Source of the DNA: Primula veris
Taxonomy: Eukaryota > Streptophyta > Magnoliopsida > Ericales > Primulaceae
Reading direction: 5' to 3'
Length of the DNA: 64,000 nucleotides
NCBI GenBank assembly: GCA_963682055.1
Contig: OY821742.1
Span: 632,501 to 696,500 of the forward strand
How positions within the stretch are numbered: the first letter of the stretch is position 1; each line of letters starts with the position of its first letter. Of this stretch, positions 49,876-62,010 are shown piece by piece. Both the position numbers and the translations under genes were made by a program. The notes beneath the pieces were generated by a model that worked only from the letters and a program-made list of their open reading frames with translations, did not search any database and had not been told where the DNA came from.

Positions 49876-52800
49876 TCAAAGCTCTTCCCTTAGGTAACCA
49901 GGACCAGGGTTAAAAACGTCATCTTCCAAATAAGCCTCGGGCCGATAGATCCCAGAATCATTCATTCGATTACTAAGCACGTGAAGAATGGCTTTTTTTG
50001 CCCCATATGCATCTCTGTTGTTATCAACATATTGTTTTGCCTCTGCAGCTATCTCATTTACGAAATCAAACCGGTTCTCTTCTGATAAAAGTAGTTTCTC
50101 TATGTCCATTGTTAAAAGCTTTCCACCATCTCTTATTTTTCTAACTTGCTCTTCAAGAAAAGGGACTCGCTCCAATCTGGCGTCTAACATATCATCCTTC
50201 CTCGTCTGAAAAGCACAATTTTCGGCTTAATGAATATAAGAATCAAATGTAGATAATATCTTTCTAGACTAAAAGCTTGTTTAATTTGAGTTTTTTCAGG
50301 GTCAAGCATTTTTGCTTAAAAGCTGGCATGCAATTGGTTGCTCAGCTTTCAATATGTACTTTTTTGCCTTTTGACAAACAAAAACTAGAAGTGTAGGCTC
50401 CTTTTCTTTTGGGTTACAGCGCTAAGCTCAGCTTTTTCTGATTGTGCTTAAACACTGGACTACATTTGGTTAATTAGCTCTAAAACTAAGTTTTTCTGGC
50501 CTGAAAACGATTGAAGCTTTAAGCTGGTCTAACCAAAATATTAAGCTTTAAGTTTACAAGCTGTAACCAAACAAGCGCTAATTATCAAAAAATCAACTGT
50601 AAACATTTTCATAAACTAGATCTTTGAAAGAAAGCTCAAGATTTTCTGCTTAAAGGCCTGGGTATATTTGATTGCTTTTTTTAAGGCTGAACCTTGCTTG
50701 CTTTTTCACGCTGAAAAGCGAGAGGTTTTGAGCCAGGTCCACCTAGAATTTTCTTCCTTCGACATATGACAGAAGAAGGTATTATACCCTTGAATTGTTA
50801 CTATATCTGGAAAGCACAACATTTTATAATATTTTATAAGTTACAGTTCTTATTGTAGTACATTTTTCTACAAAGATCAGCTTTCGAGTAATAAACACCC
50901 AACCTAGCATCTAATTAGTACTTCAGTCTTTGATTACTATTGTTTCTAAAACCCAGAATACAGATTTAAGATCTAGAACCAAAAAAAACCTAGTACTATT
51001 TCTCTTGCCACGGAAGTTTTTTCACCTGATCCTCTTAAGAAAACAGTCCATTTATCTTCTCTCTCTTTAACTTATTACTCCCACAATCATGTTACAGAAC
51101 AAAAATGCATCCGAATAAGAGTACTGTTACACGTAATAAATGTCAAGTCTTGTACCTACGACAAAATTCCATCATTTTATTTCTCAGGAAAAACTCTAAA
51201 AGGCTTTAAAGCTTATTCAGTCTAGTTAGTGTATGTCAATATCGACGTTCAACTCAAATTTCGCCTGCTTTAAAACACAGAAAAATACTGATACAAAAGC
51301 TTCAAATAGGATTAGAAGATTATGCTTTGGATACTATATATATTGTGATCAACTATTGTATAGCTCATTCAGCTTAGTTATTGTCTGAATGCTATGATAT
51401 ATTGTTCAATTTTCAACTACTTGCTTAACACGGTCTGTTTGAAACCACCCAAGAATTTCGGAAGAAAAGCTTAAAACAAGGATATATGTTAAAGTTTGCT
51501 TACCAATTTTCTGCGCCGCCACACATCCCGACGACTACGACCATCTTTCTGTGCCATCATCACTCCCTAAGCAAAATATAAATAAATAAACAAACATTAT
51601 AAATGGGATAAACTGATATCAGATGTTTAAGTCGACTTTCTGGATTTTTGCTTCAAAATACCAGTGTTTGACATGTAGATCTATTAAGCTTAAATAAGTT
51701 CTTATTTGCTGGAAAAGTTGAACAGCAAAAAACTGAAGATTTATTTTATTTTTCTTCCTGAAATAATTGGGTGTTCTTAAAACACGTCATTTATATGAAA
51801 TGTTCCTCCCACAGGCAAAAACATAAAACGAAAGTACCCTTATCAAACCACCAAAATCAAATAGCATACCGAATCATAACCTTGCGCTTCTTTTTTCTCA
51901 TCTTTAACATCATTTTCAGCTTCTTTTAATCCTAACTCTGTTCTAATTTACAGAACCACCTCTATTATCAAAAAAAGGCGGTGCCAAATGCATACTGTAC
52001 CGATTCAACCAAGAAAACACAAAACCAAATAAAACCCAAGGCTCAAAGTTTATCACCTGTGACCTAAAGGAGTAGTTCAGACAAGGCAGATTCGAAGCTT
52101 TCAAGTCGAAACCCTGCAAGAGCATCCCCATAAGCTTTTAGCTACTCGTATTTTGATATCGTCATTCAATTGGGAGTAAACACTTAGCTACCAAAATATT
52201 AAAAGTTTAACAAAAATACCCTATAAAACCTCTATAAAAAATAAAAAAAAACTTAACCATGATATCCTGTTTTTTCCCCTCATCCCCAAACACCCTTTTC
52301 AACTCTTTTTATCCAATCTTTCTTCTAATAAATAGTCGGTGTCAAACGTAAACCCTTTTACTAATTCAACCAATATAATTTAAAAACTAACTTACACCCA
52401 AGACTCAAATTTTTATCAGCTGTGAACAAAAAGAGTAGTTTCAATAAAGTCACCTTCGAAGTTTTCGCATCCATTCTCTGAAAACACTGTCACCAAAAGC
52501 TATAGCTATTTTTTTTTAGTTTTTTTAGGGTAGATTCAAAATTCAATTATTAACCCAAAGAAATACACATTAGACTCTTAGTTATAACAAGGCTCAAAAC
52601 ACAACTACACACTCCTTACGACGACTCTCTGAAAACACAACACCAAAAGCTATAGCTAGATTTTTTTTAATGGAAGGTTCAAAATTTAATTAATAATCCA
52701 AAGAAATACACATTCTAGGAAGCAAATCCTTATAAAAGTATTAAACTTTTAGTTCTAATAAGGCTAAAAACACGATTACACACTCCTTGCTATGACTCTC

Positions 52801-53469
52801 TGAAAACACATCACCAAAAGCTATAGCTAGATTCTTTTTAATGAAAAGTTCAAAATTCAATTAATAACTCAAATAAATACACATTCTATGAAGCAAATCC
52901 TTATAAAAGGATATTATTCTTAGCCATCATAAGGCTCAAAACACTACACACACTCATTGCAGTTATACATTGTATATTAACATCTCTTTTTTCTTAGGTT
53001 TTTGATTAAAAAATTCATAGGTGTTTGGTATGTCATCTTTTTTAGCTTTTGGGTCAAAAAAGCTAAAAAGCAGAGAAGCTACGAAATTGCGGGTTTTTTT
53101 AGCTTTTCAAATAGAATTTTCCAAAACAAAAACTTTCTAACAGAATGTGTTTGTATATCTACAGTTCACTTATAAGTTAAGACAAGTGACTAACGACTTA
53201 TCAATAACAATAAGTTATACTAAGTCACTTTACAAGTAAAAAAGTTACACTGTAGCTTTTTTTTTTTATGCAAACTTGTTTTTCTTATTATTTAATAAAA
53301 ACAGCTTTTTGAACAATAAAACTGATGCTAAACTGTCCCTAAACCTCAACATACATTCATCAACACATATACATACATATATATACATATATATATAGAG
53401 AGAGAGGGAGAGAACATGGTTTTTGAAGATAGAGAGAGATGAAACCGCCATAGCTGAGAAAGACCCCAT
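49876..53469 (-). CDS. PTAC7: Plastid transcriptionally active chromosome protein 7 (pTAC7)
   Basis: Minus-strand exons: 53469 to about 53416, 52113-52057, 51566-51504, 50205-49876. This gives about 167 aa. The last three exons encode RRDVWRRRKL, TRKDDM, then LERVPFLEEQVRKIRDGG and a C-terminus ending NPGPGYLREEL, which I recognise as pTAC7 (PAP12). pTAC7 associates with the plastid-encoded RNA polymerase in chloroplast nucleoids and is needed for plastid gene expression. The N-terminal exon (MGSFSAMAVSSLS) is Ser-rich as expected of a transit peptide. Its donor is uncertain: CAT|GTTCTC at 53416 and TAT|GTATGT at 53377 both keep frame. Intron 1 holds a decayed copy of exon 2 and a tandem repeat. 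Confidence 0.78.
50275..50576. mobile_element. Dispersed MITE-family copy in pTAC7 last intron
   Basis: Bounded by gcttgttt on the left and the inverse ccaaacaagc on the right. The interior is rich in aagcttt/agctc phrases and contains gcatgcaattggttgctcagc and gactacatttggttaatt, suggesting two fused or nested copies. Confidence 0.6.
52420..52480 (-). pseudogene. Decayed copy of pTAC7 exon 2
   Basis: On the minus strand this stretch resembles exon 2 and its flanks: an acttcgaag...ctactctttttgttcacag run compares with the exon's gcttcgaat...ctactcctttaggtcacag, followed by similar downstream DNA (gataaa..ttgag.cttgggt). The donor GT after CACAG has become CT. Similarity extends another ~100 bases, so exon plus intron DNA was duplicated. 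Confidence 0.6.
52490..52970. repeat. ~145-bp tandem repeat, three copies, in pTAC7 intron 1
   Basis: Units carry ctgaaaacac..caccaaaagctatagct, then aattcaattaataac, aaatacacatt and aaggctcaaaacac..acacactc. They recur at about 52485, 52630 and 52800. The second and third share an insertion (gaagcaaatccttataaaag). Confidence 0.75.
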
Positions 53470-53479
53470 TTTTCTAAGC

Positions 53480-54886
53480 TTTTTTTACTCACTTTTTTTT
53501 TAAAATTATTTATTATCTTTATGTTTTTTTTTGGTCGGAACAAAATAATTGGTCGTGTGTATCAATAACTTAATTTACAAAATTGGTCTATATAATTGAA
53601 AACCAACTCAATCTATCCATATATATTTACTTTGTTTCGATCATAGTTACCATGAAACTTGTATTTCCTTTAAAAATTACGTTTTTATTTTCCACTTCCT
53701 ATTGTTTCAATTGTAAGAATTAAGTTTCATTTATTATTTTGTTGTTTCCCGTTTGTGTTACTCGTTTTGTTTTTAGCCTTCGTTTCCTATACTGACTACT
53801 ATGGTTCTAACTCCGGTTGACACTGACCGAAAAGTTTATAATTGACTGTACATCGGTTAAAACCGTTAGAGTCGTTTTTTAACTTTCATTTAGGTTATTA
53901 AAAAGACAAAATAGAACAATGAATTTTCATTTTCGGCTCATTGGAGAGATTTTACACTACGCGGTTAAAAATGACAGGGGATGGTTGTAATATAATATAA
54001 TGTTTTTTTTCATTTATAATTGGAATCTAAAGACGTGGCAATAGCATGTCTAGTTTTTTTTAATTTTAATCCATCGATTGCTAAATGAGATTGTTAACCT
54101 TGCTAAAAAAACCTTATTTACTAACGGTATTAGTTTTTTTTTTTATCATTGATAGACGATCGTATGATAATGATGCATAAAACTTTTACGCATATACTCT
54201 AATCGTATATAAGATTATAAAGTAACATGAGTACTCTAATCGCATATACTCAACAGAGTCGATCTAAAATAAATATTTTTGACAGACTGTTACATGCAAA
54301 TAACTTTGTCATTCCTACTGTAAGACACTGTATATAAGAACGTAATTTGTGGATTTATTATTGTCGGTAGGGCTCGGCGAAAACCCAAAAAAACTGAACC
54401 GATAACCAAACCGAAAAAAATCAAAACTTTTTCGGTTCGGTTTACAATAAAACCAAACCGAAAAAGACCGAAACCGAAAAAAACAAAAAAAAACCCGGAA
54501 AAAGGCCAAAAATCAAAAATAAAACTGAAAAAACCCGAAACGAAACCGAAAAAACCCGGTCCGGTTCGGTCCAAAAAATAAAAAGACCGAAACCGAAAAA
54601 AAGCGAACCGAAAAATCTGCTCGGTTTCGGTTTTGCCAAAAATCGAACCGGACCGAACCCGGCCCTAATTGTGGGACCCATTGGACAAAAATTAAAGTAT
54701 AAGACCCAAATTGGTATAACTTAAAAATTTTAATACTAAAATAAGAAACATAATTTTCACATTTACATTTAAATACTATTTTAACATAACAAAAGTTGAA
54801 AAGTACTTCATCTTCTAGATATAGATATAGATATATATAATATATATATCTCTATATATATATATCTCTCTGTGGGAGAGAAAGAG
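53480..54886. other. Shared upstream region of pTAC7 and the hydrolase gene
   Basis: Divergent intergenic region of 1.4 kb with no coding exon. It contains a hAT-type MITE (54368-54667) and a TA-rich microsatellite (about 54815-54870) just before the hydrolase start. Confidence 0.5.
54368..54667. mobile_element. hAT-type MITE rich in CCGAAAA repeats
   Basis: 300 bp with ends TAGGGCTCGG / CCGGCCCTA and flanks attgtcgg (54360-54367) and attgtggg (54668-54675), an 8-bp duplication with one mismatch. The interior is a run of accgaaa/ggttcgg phrases. Long minus-strand open frames rich in Phe/Gly are by-products. Confidence 0.75.
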
Positions 54887-57800
54887 ATGGCGATGTGCTA
54901 CGTAGGGTCGTACCAGAAGAATGATGATGACGTGGCAATTACTAATAAAAAAGGAATTAAACTCTTTTACAGAACTTATGGAAATGGACCTATTAAAGTC
55001 CTTTTAATCATTGGTATTTTATTTTATTTTATTTATTTATTTATTCACTCATTTTTTCATCTTTTTTAATTGGGTTTTGCTTAGTTTTGTCTCATATCAT
55101 TGTTTTAGGATCAGGGTTTGTTTTGTTTTTTGTAAAATGTTTATTAAAATGGGTAAATTTATCTAGATTATGATGATGTTTAGCTGTTATATTTCAACAA
55201 TTTGGGTCTTTTTATTCATTGGTATTGACTCAAAATCTCATTTTTTTGAATTGGGTTTTGGAATTTAGTTTTTTATTTATTATTATCTGAAACATGTGGT
55301 TGATTACTCATTTCTATTGCTAATCAGTCAGGATTTTATTTCTTGCTAAAAAATGGCAAACATATCTAGTTTTTCGATGAACGACCCAATTTCTCTTCAT
55401 TCTCGATCAGGTTATCATGGGTTTTGGTGAAAGTTTTGTTTTTGGATCATAATGAAGATTTCTCTAACTTAAATAGGCATATATTATGTTTCTGCATTAG
55501 GTTTTTGGGAAGTCGATGTTTTTGCGATTTTGGGTTGAAGAGAAATTTATCATTTTCTTCTTGTTTTTAAATGAGTGTTATGCGACTTATGTCATATTAG
55601 GTGAATTTCTCAATTTCAGTTACTCTGCATTATGGTACGGTTTAGGATAAATTTATTGTCATCATGGCTTACTCTATTTCTCTTGATTTTGAAGTATATT
55701 CCGGTGATTCAATTCTTTATGAAACATGATGAATTTTCTCTTTTCTCAAATATTGTTTAGGCTTTGCTGGGACACACGATTCGTGGCTACCCCAAATCAA
55801 GGGTCTCACAGGGACGGTTACTCCCAATGATGATCAGTTGATGGAATTTGATCATTGTTTATCTGAGATTAATAATAATATATCAGGTATCGAGGTTTGT
55901 GCCTTTGATAATCGTGGAATTGGACGCAGCTCAATACCCAAGCACAAATCAGAATATACGTAAGTATAATTTTTTTTTTCCGATCTACGTGTTGATTGTT
56001 TATGTAGCGTTTTCATCTCTTTATTTGTGATTAAATGTGGGATTGCTTATCAGAAGCCAGTAGAACAAATCACCCGTTGATTTTTCTGGTCCTTTGACAT
56101 TATAGTGCTACAGTTAATTTGGGAAAGGTCAAAGATTGTGGTCTATATATTTGAAGCTGCATAAAGTAGACGTTGACTTCTGATAGCAGTGTGAACTATA
56201 TATGTACTCTACAGAAATATATGATTTGCAATTATGTGTATCTAGTCTTAATGCATGTCCATCTTGATTAATTCTGGTTATGATCAGTGAGTTTACTGTT
56301 TATGTTCTGATTAGGTTCCGTTATTTCTTATTTAATCCTTGAATTGCTTTCCAAAAGAAGGAAATTTGAAGTATAGATACCTGTTGTTTTCTTGTACCTT
56401 CTAAGTTTTACCTATAAATCATTCAGGGGCTACCAAATCGGCGAAGTACTCAAAAGAAGTTAAAGAATATTATTCTTTAGGGTTCAAAGCTAATATTGTT
56501 TTTCTCTTCATAGACATCAATAGTAAGAAAATGCGAGGCGATAAAGTTAGATACTCATCTAGTAGCTGTTTGTACTCTTCATGACAAAAACACGTTCATC
56601 TTGTAGCTATGTACTTCAACATTCAGCAATTTTTTTCTAGATTATTGGGATAAGGGTAAAAAATATTAAAAAGCTGCCTTGCGGGCATTCATTCTGCGCA
56701 ACTAAATAAGAACTTCACCTCGCACGATATAAGTGAGCTTCTTAAAATTATTTTGCTTTAGAGCTCTAACGGACAAGCTATAACTACGTAAAGCAAGACC
56801 TTGCCTATATTTTTGTTTATTAGATGCTGATGCGGCTATTGCAATTAGTTGGGTCAATGTTATGTTCTGGTGCACTTCTCAAATAAATAAATGAAATGTT
56901 TTTTTTTGGTGAATGTAGGACAACAATAATGGCAAAAGACGCAATATCCCTAATGGACCATTTAGGCTGGAGAAAAGCTCATGTTTTTGGCCATTCAATG
57001 GGTAAATTCATAACCTTTTTATTTCCAATGTAGGCTGTTGACCAGTAAAACCTTAACTATTGGTCTAACTATATTCAGAGCTATATACTGTTTCTGTAAC
57101 TGATGTATAATACTGGATTTAAAACCCAAAGTATGGTGTTAATAACTATCTTCTTCTTTTATCTTACTTTGTTATCTTTTATTTGTCATGTAGGAGCTAT
57201 GATATCTTGTAAATTAGCAGCACTGGTGCCTGAGAGGGTGCTTTCATTGGCTCTTCTGAATGTAACAGGTGGAGGTTATGAATGTTTTCCTAAGGTTCGT
57301 TTAGTTTATAGAAACAAACCCGATGTACTTGTAACCAGATATTGAAATTAAAACAGAAGTACCCCTGTATTAAGCAGTAAAAGAAAATCATAAACACGGT
57401 TTTACACAAATTAAAATTTCATAATGTTAATTTAGGAGTTTTGATTTTTTATCATTTTTCTTGGTAGATTGACAGGAAAACAATTTCCGTTGCAATTCGT
57501 TTCTTAAGAGCAAAGACTCCTGAGCAAAGGGCAGCTGTTGATTTGGACACACATTACTCACAAGTATGACTTTTTTTCTGCTTTATTAACCATTAGTTTT
57601 TGATTAAATTTTCGCCTCGAGAGTTAGACGTGTCTTTTGTAGTCATGTCATCAGGAAAAGACCATGAGCTTTGTTTTTTTTTATACATAATCACGAATTC
57701 ATTTCTAATTTTAATTGGATTCTTATTTGTATTATATTTAACGTGCTTTTTTCTTACTTTTAATGATATTGTTGTGTGTGCTTTCTGCAGGAATATCTAG

Positions 57801-59858
57801 AGGAATATATTGGACCTAACACAAGAAGAGCGATCCTTTACCAAGTAAGGAGTTAAGCTGATTAAATGTTAGCTAATTTTGTTTCCCTATAAAATTTATC
57901 AGTACTCAAAAGGGTCTTTAATATTCGTTTTCTGGTCAAAACAACACATCTTGAACTTCAGTTTCAAAATGAGTAAGATTAATTAGAGGAAAACATTTTC
58001 ATATTTTGAACTTGAGACAAGTGAGTCATATCTTCACAAAATCCCAACCTCCTAAGGAGATAGAAAACGAAAAGAAAAACATACTGCTGGGCACAAAATT
58101 GGTTGTGAGAATATTAACGAAACACTATTTGCCTTTAAAGCGTTGATAGAAATGATCATGGAACATATTTTTGGTCATTGGTGGCATTATCTCAGCGGAT
58201 ATGAATCTGTGGTTATCAGCTTGTTTAGTTGCAGATATTAAGCTCAGCTTATTTGCTTTTTATGCCTATTAAGTATTGACTTCTGGAAATATGCTAGTCA
58301 GAAGTCAGCTTAAAAGCCAATTTTTCAATATTTTGGCCTCAAAATCACGTTGTTACAATCTTGATAAATGAGTTCTATCTCAGGCTAAATAAGTAAGCTT
58401 ATCTGCTTAAAAGCTTCAGCCAATTCAGCCCAAAGTGGAAGACCCTCTAACTAAATATTGCTTCTTAATCGACGTTTTATATTTGCTAGTTTGGTTACTA
58501 AAAAACACATTTGTGCAGGAATATGTTAAAAATATATCAGCCAGTGGAATGCAGAGTAATCACGGGTTTGATGGACAAATGAACGCGTGCTGGTTACATA
58601 AAATGTCACGCAAAGAGCTTGAAGCTATTCGTTCAGCAGGATTTCTTATATCAGTCATCCATGGAAGGTACTCATACTGCCTAAAAACGCCTCGTTTCCT
58701 TTTTGAGAAAAAGAATATGAAAAATTGAATTAGGAAAACTTGTTTTTATTGGCTTGTTAGTTTGGCTGCAGCTTTCGAAAAAGCCGGATTTTTTGAGGTT
58801 TTAGAAAAGAAAACCGCTTCATCTAGCTTAAAACTTCTAGCATTGTTAGGCACAAATCAGAAAAATTGGGGTTTTAAGCCGGCGAAGACCAAACTCAATT
58901 TTAAGGCCAGCCTTAGAGATGCAACCAAACAAGCCTTCTTATATGTACATGATGATCATATTTTTCACTAAAAATAGGCATGATATAGTTGCTCAATTAT
59001 ACTACGGAAAGAAACTAGCTCAGAAGCTTCATCCTTCCGCTAGAATGGTAGAATTACATGGAGGGCATCAAGTGAGTCACGAGAGGACAGAAGAGGTACG
59101 CACTTGAAAGGATTATTTTTTATAAGAAAGCATTAGCTGTATTGACATGTAGCACAAATTTACGAAACTCTTTATTTATACTGAATAACAAGGAGGATAG
59201 TTTGCAAAAACTATGTCAAATACTGTGATAATGCAATCATATTACTAATTTGTTTACTTTTATGGCAAAATTTAGGTCAATCAAGCTCTTATTGAATTGA
59301 TCAAAGCAACAGAAAAGAAGATGAGCCCGTACGACTGGACAAATCTACCCATGAAAAGTTCTGGTAAGTGTCACTAATTCTGAGAAATAATTTTCAAGTT
59401 ACCTGTAGTAGTAAACTAGTTATGCTAATAACTTTTATGTAAAAAACAAATATATGCCATTGTAATGTCAATTTTCCTTTTCCATTGGCGAATCTTGTAA
59501 AAAATCCCCTTAAAGCTTTAGCTGGACAAGCTCTAATTTTTTTTTCATTTTAAGAAACCTCAGCTAGTTTGCGTAAAATTTCAATGAAACAATGCCCTTG
59601 GATACTGTGTCCACAAGCTTTTGACTTCATTTTCATATAAGTAATTTCAATATGATTAATACTCAAAACTCTCTTTCAGGGTGGATTTGCATAGCCGACT
59701 CCAAAAAGGGAAATAAATTATATATCATGGTTGACATTTGGGAGAAGCTACGACTCTTTATACTCTACTTCCTTAGCCTCTTCGTGTTTATCTTCACATA
59801 TTTAGGAAGAGGTATAAGAAGTTTAAAGCCTGTTCGTGTTGCACATGCCTCAAGTTGA
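54887..59858 (+). CDS. Alpha/beta hydrolase with C-terminal membrane segment
   Basis: Ten exons: 54887-55013, 55761-55959, 56919-57001, 57194-57294, 57468-57563, 57791-57844, 58519-58667, 58978-59095, 59276-59363, 59680-59858. Total 1194 nt, 397 aa. The nucleophile elbow GHSMG gives Ser135; HGRHDI gives Asp272; LHGGHQVSHE gives His300, a complete catalytic triad. Other fold marks are FAGTHDSW (oxyanion region) and FDNRGIGRSS. Residues about 362-380 are a hydrophobic helix followed by a basic tail, suggesting a tail-anchored or membrane-bound enzyme. It matches a conserved plant alpha/beta-hydrolase subfamily (GTxxPNDD, LNVTGGGYECFPK) whose substrate I do not know; lipase or esterase activity is only a guess. 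A start at 54893 (second Met) is possible. Confidence 0.9.
58219..58433. repeat. MITE-family copy in hydrolase intron 6
   Basis: Starts cttgtttagttgcag, contains ttaagctcagcttatttgc, and ends near gcttaaaagcttcagcc, the typical phrases of the dispersed family. The right end is diverged. Confidence 0.5.
58751..58935. mobile_element. MITE-family copy in hydrolase intron 7
   Basis: About 185 bp with ends ggcttgttagtttggctgca and gcaaccaaacaagcc, imperfect inverses. It sits just before the exon 8 acceptor and accounts for a spurious open frame there. Confidence 0.65.
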
Positions 59859-61275
59859 CTCATTGTTGGCTAATAGCCTTTTTTTACTGGTAAGAAAAGA
59901 CTCACTTCAAAGTAGCTTTTAAGCTGATTCCTTGATTACGTAAATCTTACTGATCATGAACTGTTGATTTGCAGGGTCTTTTGGTTGCTACCCGGAGTGA
60001 CGTGGCTCTTCTGTTGTAAAAGTAATTAATTGTTGTATGATCAATGTATACTGTAAAGACACAGAGATACGGTTAGTATGAGGAATATTAAACCGGAGGA
60101 AAGATAAACAGCCTACATTGTGGCGATTTCTTCTTCCTCGTTCACGAAGAGTCAATTGATACAAAGGAAAAAAACATTTTATTTTCTTGTAATTCCTGAT
60201 GTAAAGGAAGTAAATAATATACATTTTAAAATTTTGGAAGGTATTTTCCCCCTTGAAAAGGTGTGTTATATTTACCAGGTAGAAGCAATAATTGAAATTA
60301 CTTGCACCAAGTACTTTAGCTTTTGAATGGTTTTCGTTTCTGAATCATTCACAGTTCCCACTCGACATAATTTCTTTTTCATCCTATGCTTCATGTTCAT
60401 TTTCCATTTCTCAGTTTTTTAGCATCTTGAAATTGAAAAACCTAACAAGCAGGATCATATCATAACTTCATAGGCCCTTTTGGTTTAACCTTCTAAACAA
60501 TTAACCGAGAAGGAAAAAAAGTGGCTTACCTTAAAAAGTTTCATCTTCTCAGAAATAGAAATAAAAAATACCAGCCAATCAATTGTGGTATAACTCAGAA
60601 GCAAAGAATGCAGCTTAACCTGTAAGAGAGGAAGATTTATAAAATTTGATGGTTTATTGCATGCCATGATGCAACAAACTATCACCAGTCTGAAATTTAA
60701 TCTCCGGTCTATTTCTATTTCAGTTACATGATACGATTCTTAAGCTCCCCGCTTCATTACATTTACATCTATCTTGCTTAATCAACCTTAGGAATTGAAG
60801 TACTTTGACAAATAATGATATAAATCATATCGTGTTTGATATAATAAGAATGAAGAGCATATATACCAGATGACAAGAGTTTTAACTTCGTCGGGGAGTC
60901 ATGGCAGTGTTTACATGCTCGTCTTCTTCGACTCTCTCTGTAGTGTACTAGTCGACGTACGATTAAGCTGGCAACCAATCAAAATAAACAAATATTAGAC
61001 TTTTTATATATATATAAAAAAAAAAACTCAGTTCAATTTTTTCATAAAATTAAAACCCCTCAGAGAGATTGAGATGAATGGTATGGTTGATTATAGAGGT
61101 ATAATGAAGGAATGATGCTGGGGTGTAGATAAAAATGACAAAAATTGAGTAATATTCCATAGGAATATACTATAGCCGTTCCATAACAAATACATGCATT
61201 ATTAGAGTTTTGATCAAACAAGTTACTCCAATAAAAAAAATTCACTACCAAAAAGGAAAAAGTTACTCCAATATT
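59859..61275. other. Hydrolase 3' region; possible minus-strand spliced transcript
   Basis: The hydrolase 3'UTR may itself be spliced (a gtaagaaa donor near 59890 and a tttgcag acceptor near 59974). On the minus strand two exon-like blocks have good splice sites: 60978 to about 60867 (short basic ORF starting MVASLIVRRLVHYRESRRR, ending at a gtatat donor) and 60618-60528 (after ctcttacag, before gtaagc). Their frames do not join into a protein I recognise, so a non-coding RNA or decayed gene is as likely. Confidence 0.3.
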
Positions 61276-61278
61276 GTG

Positions 61279-61776
61279 AGTAGTTCGGTACCTTAATTGT
61301 AAAAAGTGACAGTCCAGTACTAAAATCGTTAACAACTGTCAACTGGTAGTATAGTACACTATTGTTTCCCAAAATTGTAAACTACTATACTAAATAGTAG
61401 AGTAGTTCGGTACCTTAATTGTAAAAAGTGACAGTCCAGTACCAAAATCGTTAACAAATGTCAACTAGCAGTAGTATAGTACACTATTGTTTCCCAAAAT
61501 TGTAAACTACTATACTAAATAGTAGAGTAGTTCGGTACCTTAATTGTAAAAAGTGACAGTCCAGTACCAAAATCGTTAACAAATGTCAACTAGCAGTAGT
61601 ATAGTACACTATTGTTTCCCAAAATTGTAAACTACTATACTAAATAGTAGAGTAGTTCGGTACCTTAATTGTAAAAAGTGACAGTCCAGCACCAAAATCG
61701 TTAACAAATGTCAACCGGTAGTAGCATAGTACACTATTGTTTCCCAAAATTGTAAACTACTATACTAAATAGTATA
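61279..61776 (+). repeat. ~125-bp tandem repeat, four copies
   Basis: Units start at agtagttcggtacc 61279, 61401, 61526 and 61651 (periods 122, 125, 125). Each carries aattgtaaaaagtgacagtcc, aaatcgttaacaa and acactattgtttcccaaaat. Near-identical copies imply recent expansion. Confidence 0.93.
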
Positions 61777-61949
61777 GAAAATGAAACAAAGGTATAACAC
61801 ATAAACTTGGAATTAGAATATGAAAAGACCTTTTTATGTAATATTTATTTATTACTCCAAAATGGCAAAATGTACTTATTTGTATTAAAATTGAATTTAG
61901 CTTATTTTGCCCTAAGAAAATATGTCAGAGTGGGACTTCACCTGGTTTA

Positions 61950-61950
<1 letters not shown>

Positions 61951-62010
<60 letters not shown>
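61951..62010 (+). repeat. CT / TA / TATG compound microsatellite
   Basis: Consecutive (tc)n, (ta)n and (tgta)n runs. It marks the left end of the first copy of a longer direct duplication. Confidence 0.9.

Noticed and set aside
54290..54681. Overlapping Phe/Gly-rich minus-strand frames
   Set aside because: Generated by the CCGAAA-repeat MITE; three frames are open at once, which marks low-complexity DNA.
58762..58971. Plus-strand frame just before hydrolase exon 8
   Set aside because: It lies in a MITE-family copy within the intron; the exon chain on either side joins in frame without it.
60120..60326. Plus-strand 68-codon frame downstream of the hydrolase
   Set aside because: Lies in probable 3'UTR, no homology or splice support.
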